From Azoarcus indigens (lineage in GTDB: Bacteria; Pseudomonadota; Gammaproteobacteria; Burkholderiales; Rhodocyclaceae), in contig NZ_SNVV01000031.1 of assembly GCF_004361735.1 (NCBI RefSeq), forward strand, positions 1 through 54,799: a stretch of 54,799 nucleotides of DNA. Direction: 5' to 3'. The position numbers were made by a program, and so were the translations under genes. The notes under the pieces were generated by a model. The model made no database searches, was not told the DNA's origin, and saw nothing but the letters and a program-made list of their open reading frames with translations. Positions 28,341-41,700 of the stretch are shown here, one piece after another. Numbering within the stretch: position 1 is the first letter of the stretch; every line of letters starts with the position of its first letter.

Positions 28341-29831
28341 GTGAATCAAGATTTCTGGTCCTTCTGCCTGTCGCGCCTTGAACAGGAACTGCCGCAACAG
28401 CAGTTCAACACCTGGATCAAGACGCTGCATGCCAGCGAGGGCCAGTGCGACGACGGCCCCGCCCTCACCCTCACCGCGCCGAACCGTTTCGTCCTGCAAT
28501 GGGTGCGCGAGCGCTACCTGCGCCGCATCAGCGAACTGGGCGAGGAATTCCACGCCGTGCCGCTGCAGCTGGATCTGCAGCTGCCGGCGCCGGGTGCCGC
28601 GCGCACGGTGAAGCCGGCCACCGCCGCGCCGATGAACGGCGGCGGAAGCAATGGTATCCATGCCCCCGCCGGCACAGCCGCGGCCGGCACTGAAGCTCCG
28701 CAGCGGGAAAGCCGCAGCGCCGCCACCGGAATGCCGCCCCCCGCCGCACCGGCGGTCGTGATCCGTCCCAGCGAGCCGGAACCCGCCTCCGCGGCCGACC
28801 TCGCCTACGACAAGACCCGCCTCAACGCCGACTTCACCTTCGACACCCTGGTCACCGGCCGCGCCAACGACCTCGCCCGCGCGGCGGCCATGCAAGTGGC
28901 GCAAAACCCCGGCACCTCCTACAACCCGCTGTTCGTCTATGGCGGCGTCGGCCTCGGCAAGACCCACCTGATCCACGCCATCGGCAACGCGGTGTACCGG
29001 CAGAACCCGCGCGCGGTGATCCGCTATGTACACGTCGAGGACTACTACGCCGACGTGGTGCGCGCCTACCAGCAGAAGAGCTTCGACGCCTTCAAGCGCT
29101 ACTACCGCTCGCTGGACCTGCTGCTGATCGACGACATCCAGTTCTTCAACAACAAGAACCGGACCCAGGAAGAGTTCTTCCACGCCTTCAACGCCCTCAC
29201 CGAGGCGCGCAAGCAGATCGTCATCACCTGCGACACCTACCCCAAGGACATCCAGGGCCTGGAAGACCGCCTGATCTCCCGCTTCGACTGGGGCCTCACC
29301 GTGCAGATCGAGCCGCCCGAGCTGGAAATGCGGGTGGCCATCCTGAAGAAAAAGGCTGAAGCGCTGCGAGTGGAAGTGGACGACGACGTCGCCTTCCTCA
29401 TCGCCAAGAACCTGCGCTCCAACGTGCGCGAGCTGGAAGGCGCGCTGAACAAGGTGGTGGCCTACGCCCGCTTCCACGGCCGCGGCATCTCGCTGGAAGT
29501 GGCCAAGGACGCGCTGAAGGATCTGCTCAACGCCCACAACCGCCAGCTCTCCATCGAGCACATCCAGAAGACGGTGGCCGACTACTACAAGATCAAGGTC
29601 GCCGACATGCACTCCAAGAAGCGCACCCGCGTCATCGCGCGGCCGCGTCAGGTAGCCATGTGGCTGGCCAAGGAGCTCACGCCGATGTCGCTACCCGCCA
29701 TCGGCGAAGCCTTCGGCGGCCGCGATCACACCACCGTGCTGCACGCCTGCCGCACCATTACCGATCTGCGCCTGGCCGACCACCAGCTGAACCACGATGT
29801 ACACGTGCTCACCCAGGTGCTGCGCGGCTGA
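28341..29831 (+). CDS. dnaA: chromosomal replication initiator protein DnaA
   Basis: DnaA binds oriC boxes and opens the duplex. With GTG 28341 the protein has 496 residues beginning [18 protein letters not shown] (domain I), then an Ala/Pro-rich domain II. The AAA+ domain follows with Walker [14 protein letters not shown], Walker [10 protein letters not shown] and the arginine region LISRFDWGL. Domain IV carries the box-binding signature [18 protein letters not shown]. An in-frame GTG at 28314 and a frame open to 28098 are alternatives; relatives start within a few residues of FW. It is followed 41 nt later by dnaN. Confidence 0.97.
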   Translation: MNQDFWSFCLSRLEQELPQQQFNTWIKTLHASEGQCDDGPALTLTAPNRFVLQWVRERYLRRISELGEEFHAVPLQLDLQLPAPGAARTVKPATAAPMNGGGSNGIHAPAGTAAAGTEAPQRESRSAATGMPPPAAPAVVIRPSEPEPASAADLAYDKTRLNADFTFDTLVTGRANDLARAAAMQVAQNPGTSYNPLFVYGGVGLGKTHLIHAIGNAVYRQNPRAVIRYVHVEDYYADVVRAYQQKSFDAFKRYYRSLDLLLIDDIQFFNNKNRTQEEFFHAFNALTEARKQIVITCDTYPKDIQGLEDRLISRFDWGLTVQIEPPELEMRVAILKKKAEALRVEVDDDVAFLIAKNLRSNVRELEGALNKVVAYARFHGRGISLEVAKDALKDLLNAHNRQLSIEHIQKTVADYYKIKVADMHSKKRTRVIARPRQVAMWLAKELTPMSLPAIGEAFGGRDHTTVLHACRTITDLRLADHQLNHDVHVLTQVLRG

Positions 29832-29872
29832 GCCTCACGACTTCCCGATCAACCACTTTTCCACCTGACGCC

Positions 29873-33647
<3,775 letters not shown>

Positions 33648-33712
33648 GGTGTCGGATGACAAGGAAAGTGAATTTCCTGCCAAGTTAGTGCGAAATCGCT
33701 GACACAGATAAT

Positions 33713-33742
33713 GACGAAAAGCTCCCTAGGGAGCTTTTGTCG
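33713..33742 (+). terminator. intrinsic terminator after gyrB
   Basis: GACGAAAAGCTCCC and GGGAGCTTTTGTC form a near-perfect palindrome: a 10-bp core AAAAGCTCCC/GGGAGCTTTT around TA, with U-rich sequence after the stem. It ends the dnaA-dnaN-gyrB unit 65 nt after the gyrB stop and could also work on the other strand. Confidence 0.85.
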
Positions 33743-34177
33743 TTTCTGCACCGTCCCATATCGAACTGTGCTGCCCACTCATTCCATTTCAACCGCGGCC
33801 TGGCACTCTCATCAGCTGGTCTTTCTTGGGCCGGAACGGTCGGTGAGGGTCGGTCGGTGAGGTACCGCTGACCGACCGGCTGCAATCTACTCAAATGTAG
33901 CTGCTGGGCGCGCCTCGGACCTGAACGGAGGCTTTCATTTTGGAGAAGCTGCCGAGCCAAACCAATCCCTGCCCCCGGAAAAACGAGCCTGCCCGAGCAC
34001 CCATATTCCGCCTCCGCCATCGACTGTGTAGCGCGATTGCGATTCGACGAGATAAGAAAACTCTCATACAGGTACAACTCCCCTAGGAGATATTTGAGTC
34101 GAGCACAAACACCGATTTGCAAATCGGTTAGCCCCAAACGTGTTGTTTGCTAGCCTGGTCAGGGGCGTCGAAGGGGA
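33743..34177. other. non-coding stretch between gyrB terminator and the minus-strand cassette
   Basis: Base composition is lower in GC than the flanks. I see only short local repeats (GGTCGGTGAGGGTCGGTCGGTGAGG near 33838, with a partner CTGACCGACCGG near 33868) and a small palindrome CCGATTTGCAAATCGG near 34112. An open minus-strand frame of 150 codons spans it but looks spurious. No gene or mobile-element end is recognised. Confidence 0.5.
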
Positions 34178-34708
34178 TCAAGCGGGGTGGATCAGCAGCG
34201 AGAACTGCTTCTGGAGTTCGCGCCGCAGCTGCGCGCGCGTGTGCCTGCTGCCCTGTCGCGTCTGGCACACGTCGGCGTGGCCGGGATCGGCGGCGTCGGC
34301 GGTGTCGTAGATGCAGAAGCGGCCGCCGTCCTCCGGGCCGCGCAGGGCGCGAATGCCGGCGGCGGTGGCGCCGACGGCGCATTCGAACGTTCGACCGGGC
34401 TTGGCGGCGGCGCGGGCGTGGCCGAGTTGGCGAATGTCGCCTTCACTGCCGGTGATGACCAACCGCTGTACCGACATACCCTTGTTCGACGCATCGCCGA
34501 AAGCGGCTTCCGTCACTTTCCCAGTCGCGACGTCGTAATGCACCGGGGAAAGGATCAGGCGCCACAGGGTCTCGTCGTCCATCACCGGGCCGGGGGAGTG
34601 CGGCGACACCGAATGCGCCTCGCACGCGCAGTCCGGTGACTGCGCGTCGATCTTCTCGGCCTTCTTGGGGTCTTTCGCGACGCTGGCGAACAGTTCCTCG
34701 CAGCTCAT
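34178..34708 (-). CDS. unrecognised protein, third gene of the TIGR04255 cassette
   Basis: A 176-residue protein, last of three overlapping genes. It starts with a helical segment (CEELFASVAKDPKKAEKI). After it come DDETLWRLILSPVHYD, TEAAFGDASNKGMSVQRL, a cysteine-containing middle, and GGRFCIYDTADAADPGHADVC before a basic C-terminus (RAQLRRELQKQF). The conserved-looking FxxSxxxxxSVxR and PxHAD-like motifs suggest a defined domain, but I cannot name its function. No signal peptide or membrane helix is visible. Its ATG overlaps the stop of the middle gene by 4 nt, so the three products are probably made together. Confidence 0.8.
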   Translation of the reverse strand: MSCEELFASVAKDPKKAEKIDAQSPDCACEAHSVSPHSPGPVMDDETLWRLILSPVHYDVATGKVTEAAFGDASNKGMSVQRLVITGSEGDIRQLGHARAAAKPGRTFECAVGATAAGIRALRGPEDGGRFCIYDTADAADPGHADVCQTRQGSRHTRAQLRRELQKQFSLLIHPA

Positions 34709-35304
34709 CCGGCGATGGGCAGGCTCGCGAGGAAGTGCCGCAGCGCAGCCGGCAACGTGCGCGCTGCGACCCCCTCGGCGCCGCCGTAACCGTCCGGGCC
34801 GTCGGTCAGCGACGTGTAGGTGCCATCGCCTTCGAACTCCAAGCTTGCATAGTGTGTGCCGCGATCCCAGTACAAGCCTATGGTCCCCGATCCGGACAGC
34901 ATCGGGGACGGGACAGGAAGCGTGCGCGGCAGCTGCCCCAGGAATTCCAATGCGTCGAGCAGCGCGGCCGCCTTCGCCGGCTGGCCGTCGTAGCCGTCCC
35001 AGTCGTGGGGCAAAAACTGGTAGTCGATCAGAGTGCGCAGCAGCGCCATCATCTGCTCCGCCCGCCCGTTCTGCGCGGCGGTTATGACCAGTTCGTTAGC
35101 GCTCGGAACCGGCGCCGCATTGGCGGGGGCTCCAGCGAGTCCGAGCAGCGGAACGAGCGCAGTGGACATCTTGCGCAATACGTTATCTTGCGAAAACCAT
35201 CCGCGCGCAGGGGTGGCGGTGCGGTCGGTCCGGGCAGCACCGACGGATCGGGTCGGTGCGGGCTGGGGCAGATAGCTGACGAATTCGAAGGTGGCGGCGG
35301 TCAT
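34705..35304 (-). CDS. WDGY-motif protein, middle gene of the TIGR04255 cassette
   Basis: A 199-residue protein of unknown function. An N-terminal variable region includes a short hydrophobic run (STALVPLLGLAGAPANA). The conserved-looking part is LPHDWDGYDGQPAKAAALLD, then a beta-rich end GTIGLYWDRGTHYASLEFEGDGTYT. WDGY(G/D)xxP segments occur in many small uncharacterised proteins of accessory regions. Its start overlaps the TIGR04255-like gene and its stop the third gene, each by ATGA, which indicates a fixed three-gene unit. Whether it is enzyme, toxin or partner cannot be said. Confidence 0.8.
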   Translation of the reverse strand: MTAATFEFVSYLPQPAPTRSVGAARTDRTATPARGWFSQDNVLRKMSTALVPLLGLAGAPANAAPVPSANELVITAAQNGRAEQMMALLRTLIDYQFLPHDWDGYDGQPAKAAALLDALEFLGQLPRTLPVPSPMLSGSGTIGLYWDRGTHYASLEFEGDGTYTSLTDGPDGYGGAEGVAARTLPAALRHFLASLPIAG

Positions 35305-36134
35305 GAGTCGGTCCCTTCCTCTGCGTTCAAATGGATGCGTGCGAGCATGTCATCGTTGAGAAGCTCGCGCAGCACAGCCTTGTTCTCGCTGTGCATGCCG
35401 TGCATCGCGGCGTGCAACGGAGGATTGTCCCCCGCGTAAAGCTGCTCGGTGTCGGAGAGCGGTGCGTTGAAGAGGGTCTTGTGCACGCTCAGAATGCGCA
35501 CTTGGCGGTTTCCGTTCTCGTCGATCAGGTCCGTGTTAACCACCGTCAGCTTCCGGCGCTCGGGCTCGTCGGGCATCTCGGTAAAGTACCCATGGTGCGC
35601 GTGCCAAAGACTCTTTTGCTGGAAAACTGACGCCGGGAGCATGGCCGAGTTCTGCCGCAGCAGCATGTTCGCGCGGAATTGAGCGACATCGTCTCCGGTG
35701 ATTCTGAAGATATCCTGGTACTGCAGGCCGAAAACGGTGAAGCCCCCCGAACTGACGGCAATGAGCGGCAAAAGGGGGTGCATCAGGTCCGCCGCAGTGG
35801 CGTACACCTCTTCCCAGCGGGTGTAGGTGTGAAGCGTCACGGCCAGCGTGTTGGGCGTGAGCATCAGATTGCGTTCAATGCGCCCGTCCGGTGCAAACCG
35901 TTCGAACGTCCAGCCCACCGCGTGGGCGGGCTGTATGGACTTACCGCCGCTTTCGAGATTGAATTCGAACGCGATTTGCTGAACCGGCTTCTTGCTCGGA
36001 AGCTCGTTTTTGAGGGCGGCCTCATACACCGACTCGAGCGCGCCCATAACGGCGGGCGGCAGCGGCTGCTGCCATTCGACGCCGAACGAAACGCTCTCGA
36101 TTGCGTGCGTGTCGTGCAGGGGCGTGATGTTCAT
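35301..36134 (-). CDS. TIGR04255-like family protein, first gene of the cassette
   Basis: The 277-residue protein resembles the sporadically distributed TIGR04255 family: an early VSFGVEWQQPLPPAVMGAL, a beta strand FEFNL, then VGWTFERFAPDG, LTPNTLAVTLHTYTRWEEV and VFGLQYQDIFRI, followed by the loop and C-terminal strands. The function of the family is unknown. Start is ATG 36134 (MNITPLHD); a TTG two codons earlier is in frame. An extended -10 promoter and a palindrome lie just upstream. It opens an operon whose three genes overlap by 4 nt each. Confidence 0.82.
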   Translation of the reverse strand: MNITPLHDTHAIESVSFGVEWQQPLPPAVMGALESVYEAALKNELPSKKPVQQIAFEFNLESGGKSIQPAHAVGWTFERFAPDGRIERNLMLTPNTLAVTLHTYTRWEEVYATAADLMHPLLPLIAVSSGGFTVFGLQYQDIFRITGDDVAQFRANMLLRQNSAMLPASVFQQKSLWHAHHGYFTEMPDEPERRKLTVVNTDLIDENGNRQVRILSVHKTLFNAPLSDTEQLYAGDNPPLHAAMHGMHSENKAVLRELLNDDMLARIHLNAEEGTDS

Positions 36135-36164
36135 CGTCAAGTCGGTCTCTCGTAGTGGCCGCGA

Positions 36165-36193
36165 AGTATAGCAATGATATCCGGCTGGATATC
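36165..36193 (-). promoter_or_regulatory. promoter and operator-like palindrome of the TIGR04255 cassette
   Basis: On the minus strand an extended -10 TGCTATACT (36165-36173) lies 31 nt from the ATG. Directly upstream is the perfect palindrome GATATCC-AGCC-GGATATC (36176-36193), spanning the spacer and -35 position. There is no good -35 hexamer. This placement fits a repressor site or activator site for the operon; which protein binds is unknown. Confidence 0.5.
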
Positions 36194-36208
36194 GTGTCCT
36201 GCTTCCGG

Positions 36209-36335
36209 TCAGAGGTCATCGGAAGGGAAGAGTTCGCCATTCCTCGGGACGGGCTCGTCGCGCACGGAGTCGACCTGAAGCAGGCGCGGGCGGCCGTCCG
36301 CTGTCGATTCGTACTGCCCGGTCACGCGCACCCAG
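36209..36335 (-). pseudogene. 3' remnant of a minus-strand gene upstream of the cassette
   Basis: Codons on the minus strand from about 36335 to the TGA at 36209 read like a natural C-terminus: TWVRVTGQYESTADGRPRLL, then VDSVRDEPVPRNGELFPSDD. Upstream of TW the same frame runs antisense through the fic coding region and is not protein-like. The gene has therefore lost its 5' part at the same point where fic lost its own 5' end. It may have been a fourth member of the cassette or a separate gene. Confidence 0.5.
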
Positions 36336-37349
36336 GTGTTGAGCAACCGGGCGCTGGGCGAGCTGAATGCGTTTTCGCTGATCGTGCCGGATATCGATCT
36401 GTTCATCCAGATGCACGTGGTGAAGGAGGCGCAAACCTCCAGCCGGATCGAGGGTACCCAGACCGAGATCGACGAGGCCTTGCTGCCCGAGGAGCAGGTG
36501 CTGCCGGAGAAGCGCGACGACTGGCGCGAAGTGCGCAACTACATCGATGCCGTGAACGAGGCCATCGAGGCGCTGGCCACGCTGCCACTGTCGAACCGCC
36601 TGCTGCGGCAGACCCACGCGACCCTGTTGCAGGGTGTGCGCGGCGAGCACAAGCAGCCGGGCGAGTTCCGCATCAGCCAGAACTGGATCGGTGGCTCCAG
36701 CCTGCAGGATGCGGCGTTTGTGCCGCCGCATCAGGATGGCGTGGCGGCCTTGATGAGCGATCTGGAAAAGTTTCTGCATAACGACCAGATTGCCGTGCCC
36801 AACCTGGTGCGCATTGCCATCGCGCATTATCAGTTCGAGACTATTCACCCCTTCCTGGACGGGAATGGTCGCATCGGTCGGCTGATGATCCCGCTGTATC
36901 TGGTGAGCTGCGGTGCGCTGAGCAAACCGGCCTTGTATCTGTCGGATTTCTTCGAGCGTAACCGCGCCAGCTATTACGACGCCCTGATGCGGGTGCGTGT
37001 CGGTAACGACATGATTCACTGGGTGCGCTTCTTCCTGAAAGGCGTGGCCGAGACGGCGAGCAAGGGCCGCGATGTGTTCGGCCAGATTCTGCATTTGCGT
37101 ACCGAAGCAGAGCAGCAAATCCTCTCTCTGGGCAAGCGAGCACCAACCGCGCGCCAAGGCCTTAACCTGCTCTACCGGAATCCGGTGGTCAGTGCCGGCG
37201 ATCTGGCAACAGGCTTGGCGATCAGCACGCCGACTGCCAATGCCCTGATCAAGGATTTCGAGCGTCTGGGCATTCTGCGCGAGAGCACCGGACGGCAGAA
37301 AGGCCGGGTTTTTGTGTTTCATCGTTACCTCAGACTGTTTGTAAGTTAA
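36336..37349 (+). CDS. Fic family protein, 5'-truncated
   Basis: Fic proteins transfer AMP or related groups to target proteins. The active-site motif HPFLDGNGRIGR is intact, as is the inhibitory helix motif SSRIEGT, so the protein could be autoinhibited. The C-terminus carries a winged-helix-like segment (GDLATGLAISTPTANALIKDFERLGIL). The usual N-terminus (a PPLPP region and the first Fic_N helix) is missing: homology begins abruptly at NRALGEL, a TGA lies in frame at 36276, and the only start is GTG 36336 without ribosome site. It is probably not expressed normally. Fic genes are often found inside type I restriction loci, which fits hsdR downstream. Confidence 0.75.
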   Translation: MLSNRALGELNAFSLIVPDIDLFIQMHVVKEAQTSSRIEGTQTEIDEALLPEEQVLPEKRDDWREVRNYIDAVNEAIEALATLPLSNRLLRQTHATLLQGVRGEHKQPGEFRISQNWIGGSSLQDAAFVPPHQDGVAALMSDLEKFLHNDQIAVPNLVRIAIAHYQFETIHPFLDGNGRIGRLMIPLYLVSCGALSKPALYLSDFFERNRASYYDALMRVRVGNDMIHWVRFFLKGVAETASKGRDVFGQILHLRTEAEQQILSLGKRAPTARQGLNLLYRNPVVSAGDLATGLAISTPTANALIKDFERLGILRESTGRQKGRVFVFHRYLRLFVS

Positions 37350-37395
37350 GGGAAACGACTTTTCCTTAACTTGGATAAGTTGGGAGTTAAGGGAA
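37343..37395. repeat. inverted and direct repeats between fic and the winged-helix gene
   Basis: AAGTTAAGGGAAA (37343-37355) and TTTTCCTTAACTT (37360-37372) form a 13-bp stem with one mismatch around CGAC, overlapping the fic stop. A third copy, AGTTAAGGGAA, follows at 37385-37395. The stem could end fic transcription. Three ordered copies, 100 bp before the next gene, could equally be an operator for the winged-helix protein. Confidence 0.55.
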
Positions 37396-37496
37396 GAAGC
37401 AGGCCGGATTGCTGCGCTTCACCCGAACGGCATGAATTGCCAAACCCTTCCCCGCAGGCATATTCGCAATTCGCGAATAGCGAATGAGGCGAGGCG

Positions 37497-38039
37497 ATGG
37501 AACTCAAACCGCAGGATTTGCTGGTGCTGTTGAAGGTGGCAGCACACCCGCCGCAGCGCTGGACCTACGCCACGCTGGGCGAAGCGCTGACCATGAGCGC
37601 TTCGGAAACCCACGCCTGCGTGAAGCGCGCGATCGCCGCCGGGCTGGCGGTATCGCAGGGGCGTGAAGGCTGGCAGCCGGTGCGCCCGGCTTTGCTGGAG
37701 TTCGTGCTGCACGGCGCGCGCTATGTGTGGCCGGCCATCAGCGGCCCCGCCAAGCGCGGCGTGCCGACCGCCTTCGGCACGGAGCCGCTGGCCAGCCTGC
37801 TGAACGCCGCGCCCGGCGAGGCGCCGGTGTGGGCGCATGCCAAGGGCAGCGCCAAGGGGCCCACGCTTTCCCCGCTGTATCGCACGGCCCCCGAGGCGGC
37901 GCTCGCCGACCCGGCCCTGCATCGCCTGCTGGCCCTGCTCGATGCCCTGCGCATGGGACGCGCGCGCGAACGGGCCCTGGCCACAGACCTGCTGACGACG
38001 GCGCTGGGAGGCGAGGCGGATGAATCCCAAGGATCCTAA
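37497..38039 (+). CDS. winged-helix protein paired with a nucleotidyltransferase (possible antitoxin)
   Basis: A 180-residue protein with an N-terminal DNA-binding-like segment (QDLLVLLKVA, YATLGEALTMSASETHACVKRAIAAGLAV). A conserved middle/C-terminus follows: EFVLHGARYVWPA, RGVPTAFGTEPL, LSPLYRTAPEAALADPALHR and LLALLDALRMGRARERALA. Such proteins precede AbiEii-like nucleotidyltransferases, so an AbiEi-like regulatory or antitoxin role is inferred. It overlaps the next gene by 20 nt. Confidence 0.75.
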   Translation: MELKPQDLLVLLKVAAHPPQRWTYATLGEALTMSASETHACVKRAIAAGLAVSQGREGWQPVRPALLEFVLHGARYVWPAISGPAKRGVPTAFGTEPLASLLNAAPGEAPVWAHAKGSAKGPTLSPLYRTAPEAALADPALHRLLALLDALRMGRARERALATDLLTTALGGEADESQGS

Positions 38040-38700
38040 CCTGCCGCAACTGCGGTGCATCGCCGGCGCACTGGGCGAGTTGCGGGAGCAGCTTGTGTTC
38101 GTCGGTGGTTCGGTGGCGGGTTTGCTGCTGACCGACCCCTTGGCCGAGGGCGTGCGGGCGACCACGGACGTGGATGCCATCGTCGAGGCCGGTCGCGCTG
38201 CTTTCCATCAACTGGAAAGTGAGTTGTCCGACCGAGGTTTCATGCGCGACATGACGAGCGAGGTGATTTGCCGCTGGGTGCATCGCGAATCCGGCCTGCT
38301 GTTCGACCTCATGCCGGTGGATGACGCAGTGCTGGGCTTTACCAACCCCTGGTACGCCTACGCCGTCCAGACCGCTGAATCGCTCGAGATTGCCGAGGGT
38401 GTGTCCATTCGCGTGCTGAGCGCCGTCGCCTTCGTGGGCACCAAGCTGGAGGCCTTCGCCAGTGGGGGCAATGGCGACTTTAGGGCCAGTCGCGCTCTGG
38501 AGGATGTGCTGAACGTGGTGGATGGCCGTGAGCAGCTGGCCGAGGAAATGGCCGGCGCACCGGAGGCACTGAGGGTATTCGTTGCACGCACTTTTGCGGG
38601 CCTGCTGGGCCAGCCCAACTTTACGAATGTCTTGCCCGGCCTGATTGCAGAGCCGGAGCGTGCCGACGTAGTGTCGGCACGCTTGAGGGAGATGTGTTGA
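38020..38700 (+). CDS. AbiEii-like nucleotidyltransferase
   Basis: A 226-residue member of the MNT-fold superfamily. The motif FVGGSVAGLLLTDP followed by RATTDVDAIVEA supplies the GGS and DVD metal-binding aspartates. FDLMPVDDAVLGFTNPWY and VAFVGTKLEAFASGGNGD give the third acidic position and the conserved lysine region of AbiEii-type toxins. Known members pyridylate tRNA ends or proteins; the target here is unknown. The gene overlaps the winged-helix gene and its stop overlaps the hsdR start, so the three are one transcription unit. Confidence 0.8.
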   Translation: MNPKDPNLPQLRCIAGALGELREQLVFVGGSVAGLLLTDPLAEGVRATTDVDAIVEAGRAAFHQLESELSDRGFMRDMTSEVICRWVHRESGLLFDLMPVDDAVLGFTNPWYAYAVQTAESLEIAEGVSIRVLSAVAFVGTKLEAFASGGNGDFRASRALEDVLNVVDGREQLAEEMAGAPEALRVFVARTFAGLLGQPNFTNVLPGLIAEPERADVVSARLREMC

Positions 38701-41700
38701 TGAGTCTGCACCAGGAACACCACTTCGAAGCCGAAATCTGCGCCCACCTCGCGGCCAACGGTTGGCTGTACGCCGAAGGCGATGCGGCGCTCTTCGACCG
38801 CGCCATCGGCCTCTTCCTGCCCGACCTTCTGGCCTGGGTGGAAGAGACGCAGCCCGAGAGCTTCCAGCGCCTCACCAAGACCCACGGCGCGGCCCTGCCG
38901 CAGGTGCTGGCCGAGCGCGTGCGCAAGAGCCTGAACCTGCCGGAGCGCGGCACGCTGGATGTGCTGCGCCGCGGCGTGGAGATGCTGGGGCTCAAGGAGC
39001 CGCTGATGCTGGCGCAGTTCAAGCCCGCACTGGCCATCAACCCGGCCACCCAGGCGAAATACGCCGCCAACCGCCTGCGCGTGGTGCGCCAGGTGTGCCA
39101 CTCGCCGAACAATCCAAAGGAAGAGTTGGACCTGGTGCTCTTCCTCAACGGCATCGCGGTGGCCACGGCCGAACTGAAGAGCAATTTCACCCAGAGCGTG
39201 CAGGATGCGGTCGACCAGTACCGCTACGACCGCCATCCCCAGCCCAAAGGCGGCGTGCCGGAACCGCTGCTGGGCTTCCCCGGCGGGGCGCTGGTGCATT
39301 TCGCGGTGAGCCAGTCCGAGGTGATGATGAGCACCCGGCTCGCCGGCAAGGACAGCTTCTTCCTGCCCTTCAACCGTGGCAACGCCGGCGGGGCGGGCAA
39401 TGCGCCGAACCCGCAGGGCTTCGCCACCGCCTACCTGTGGGAAGAGGTGTGGGCGCGCGAGAGCTGGCTGGACATCCTGCATCGCTACGTCATCGGCAAG
39501 CGCGACGACAAGAAGCAGTTGAAGAGCCTCATCTTCCCGCGCTATCACCAGCTCGATGCCACGCGGAAGCTGGTCGCCGACGTGCTGCGGAACGGTGCCG
39601 GCGAGCGCTATCTGATTCAGCATTCGGCCGGTTCGGGCAAGACCAACTCGATCGCCTGGACCGCGCACTTCCTCGCCGACCTGCACGACGCCCAGCACAC
39701 CAAGCTCTTCGACAGCGTGCTGGTGGTGAGCGACCGCAACGTGCTCGATGCACAGCTGCAGGAGGCCATCTTCGACTTCGAGCGCACCACCGGCGTGGTG
39801 GCCACCATCACCAACGAGCACGGCAGCAAGAGCGCCCAGCTCGGCCAGGCGCTCAAAGACGGCAAGAAGATCATCGTCTGCACCATCCAGACCTTCCCCT
39901 TCGCGCTGCAGGCGGTACAGGAGCTGGCCGCGACCGAGGGCAAGCGCTTCGCGGTGATTGCCGACGAGGCCCACAGCTCGCAGACCGGCGAAGCCGCCGC
40001 CAAGCTCAAGCAACTCCTGTCCGCCGAGGAATGGGCCGAGCTGCAGGATGGCGGCGAGGTGGATACCGAAGCCTTGCTCGCAGCGCAGATGGAAGCGAAG
40101 GCCGGCGCAACCAAGGGGCTCACCTACATCGCCTTCACCGCCACGCCCAAGGGCAAGACGTTGGAATTGTTCGGCCGCAAGGGTGAGGACGCACTGCCCC
40201 GCCCCTTCCACGTCTATTCCATGCGCCAGGCCATCGAGGAGGGTTTCATCCTCGATGTGCTGAAGAACTACACCAGCTACAAGCTGGCCTTCAAGCTCGC
40301 CCACGATGGCCAGGAATACGACGAGAAAGAGGTGGAACGCAGCGCCGCGATGAAGGGCATCATGCAGTGGGTCCGCCTGCACCCCTACAACATCGCGCAG
40401 AAGGTGCAGGTGGTGGTCGAGCACTACCGCGAGAACGTGCAGCCGCTGCTGCAGGGCCGGGCCAAGGCCATGGTGGTGGTCGGCTCACGCCGCGAAGCGG
40501 TGCGCTGGCAGAAGGCCATCCGCGCCTACATCGCCAGGCAGAACTATCCGCTGGGCGTGCTGGTGGCCTTCTCCGGCGAGGTGAATGACGCCGAAAGCTT
40601 CCCGGAACCGGTGACCGAAACGGACGCCCAGCTCAACCCCGGCCTCAAGGGGCGCGACATCCGCGAGGTGTTCAAGGAGCCGGACTTCCACCTGCTGCTG
40701 GTGGCGAACAAGTTCCAGATCGGCTTCGATGCGCCGCTGCTGTGCGGCATGTACGTCGACAAGATGCTGGGCGGCATCCAGGCGGTGCAGACGCTCTCGC
40801 GCCTGAACCGTGCGCACCCGGGCAAGGACACGACCTACATCCTCGACTTCGTGAACGAGCCGGCGGAAGTGCTCAAGGCCTTCAAGACCTACTACGAGAC
40901 CGCAGAGCTTCAGGCGACGACGGACCCGCACGCGGTCTACGACCTGCGCGCCAAGCTCGACGCCACCGGCTATTACGACGAGTTCGAAGTGGATTGCGTG
41001 GCCAAGGTCGACCTCGACCCGAACGGCACCCAGAAACAGCTCGATGCTGCTATCGCGCCAGTCGCCGATCGCCTGCTCAAGCGCTACAAGGCCGCGCAGC
41101 AGGACAAGGCCGCCGCCGAAGCGCACGGCGACGAGAAAGTCGCGAAGTCCGCCAAGGACACACAGGAAGCGCTCATCCTGTTCAAGAACGACATGGGCGC
41201 CTACGTGCGCCTGTACGCCTTCCTGGGCCAGATATTCGACTACGGCAATACCGTCATCGAGAAGCGCTCCCTGTTCTACAAGCGCCTCATTCCATTGCTG
41301 GAGTTCGGCCGCGAGCGCGACACGGTAGACCTCAGCAAGGTCGTGCTGACCCACCACGCCCTGAAGAACCGCGGCAAGCAGGCAATGAGCCTGAACACAG
41401 ACGGCAGCTACAAACTGCAGGCAATGGATGCAATGGGCAGTGGTTCGGTACAGGAGAAGGAAGAGGCCTACCTGTTCGACATCATCGAGAAGGTGAATGG
41501 ACTGTTCGAAGGTGAGCTCACCGATGACGACCAGCTCGTCTACGTAAATGGCGTCATCAAGGGCAAGTTGCTGGAAAACGAGACGCTGGTGAAACAGGCA
41601 ACAAGCAACAGCAAGGAACAGTTCGCCAACTCCCCGGACCTGAAGGATGCGCTGCTGCACGCCATCATGGACGCATTGGACGCGCACACCACGATGAGCA

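Noticed and set aside
33685-34137. Minus-strand open frame of 150 codons after gyrB
   Set aside because: It overlaps the gyrB terminator, lacks a ribosome site and has no protein-like motif.
38358-40424. Minus-strand open frame of 688 codons across hsdR
   Set aside because: Antisense to clear HsdR and nucleotidyltransferase motifs; no start context or domain.
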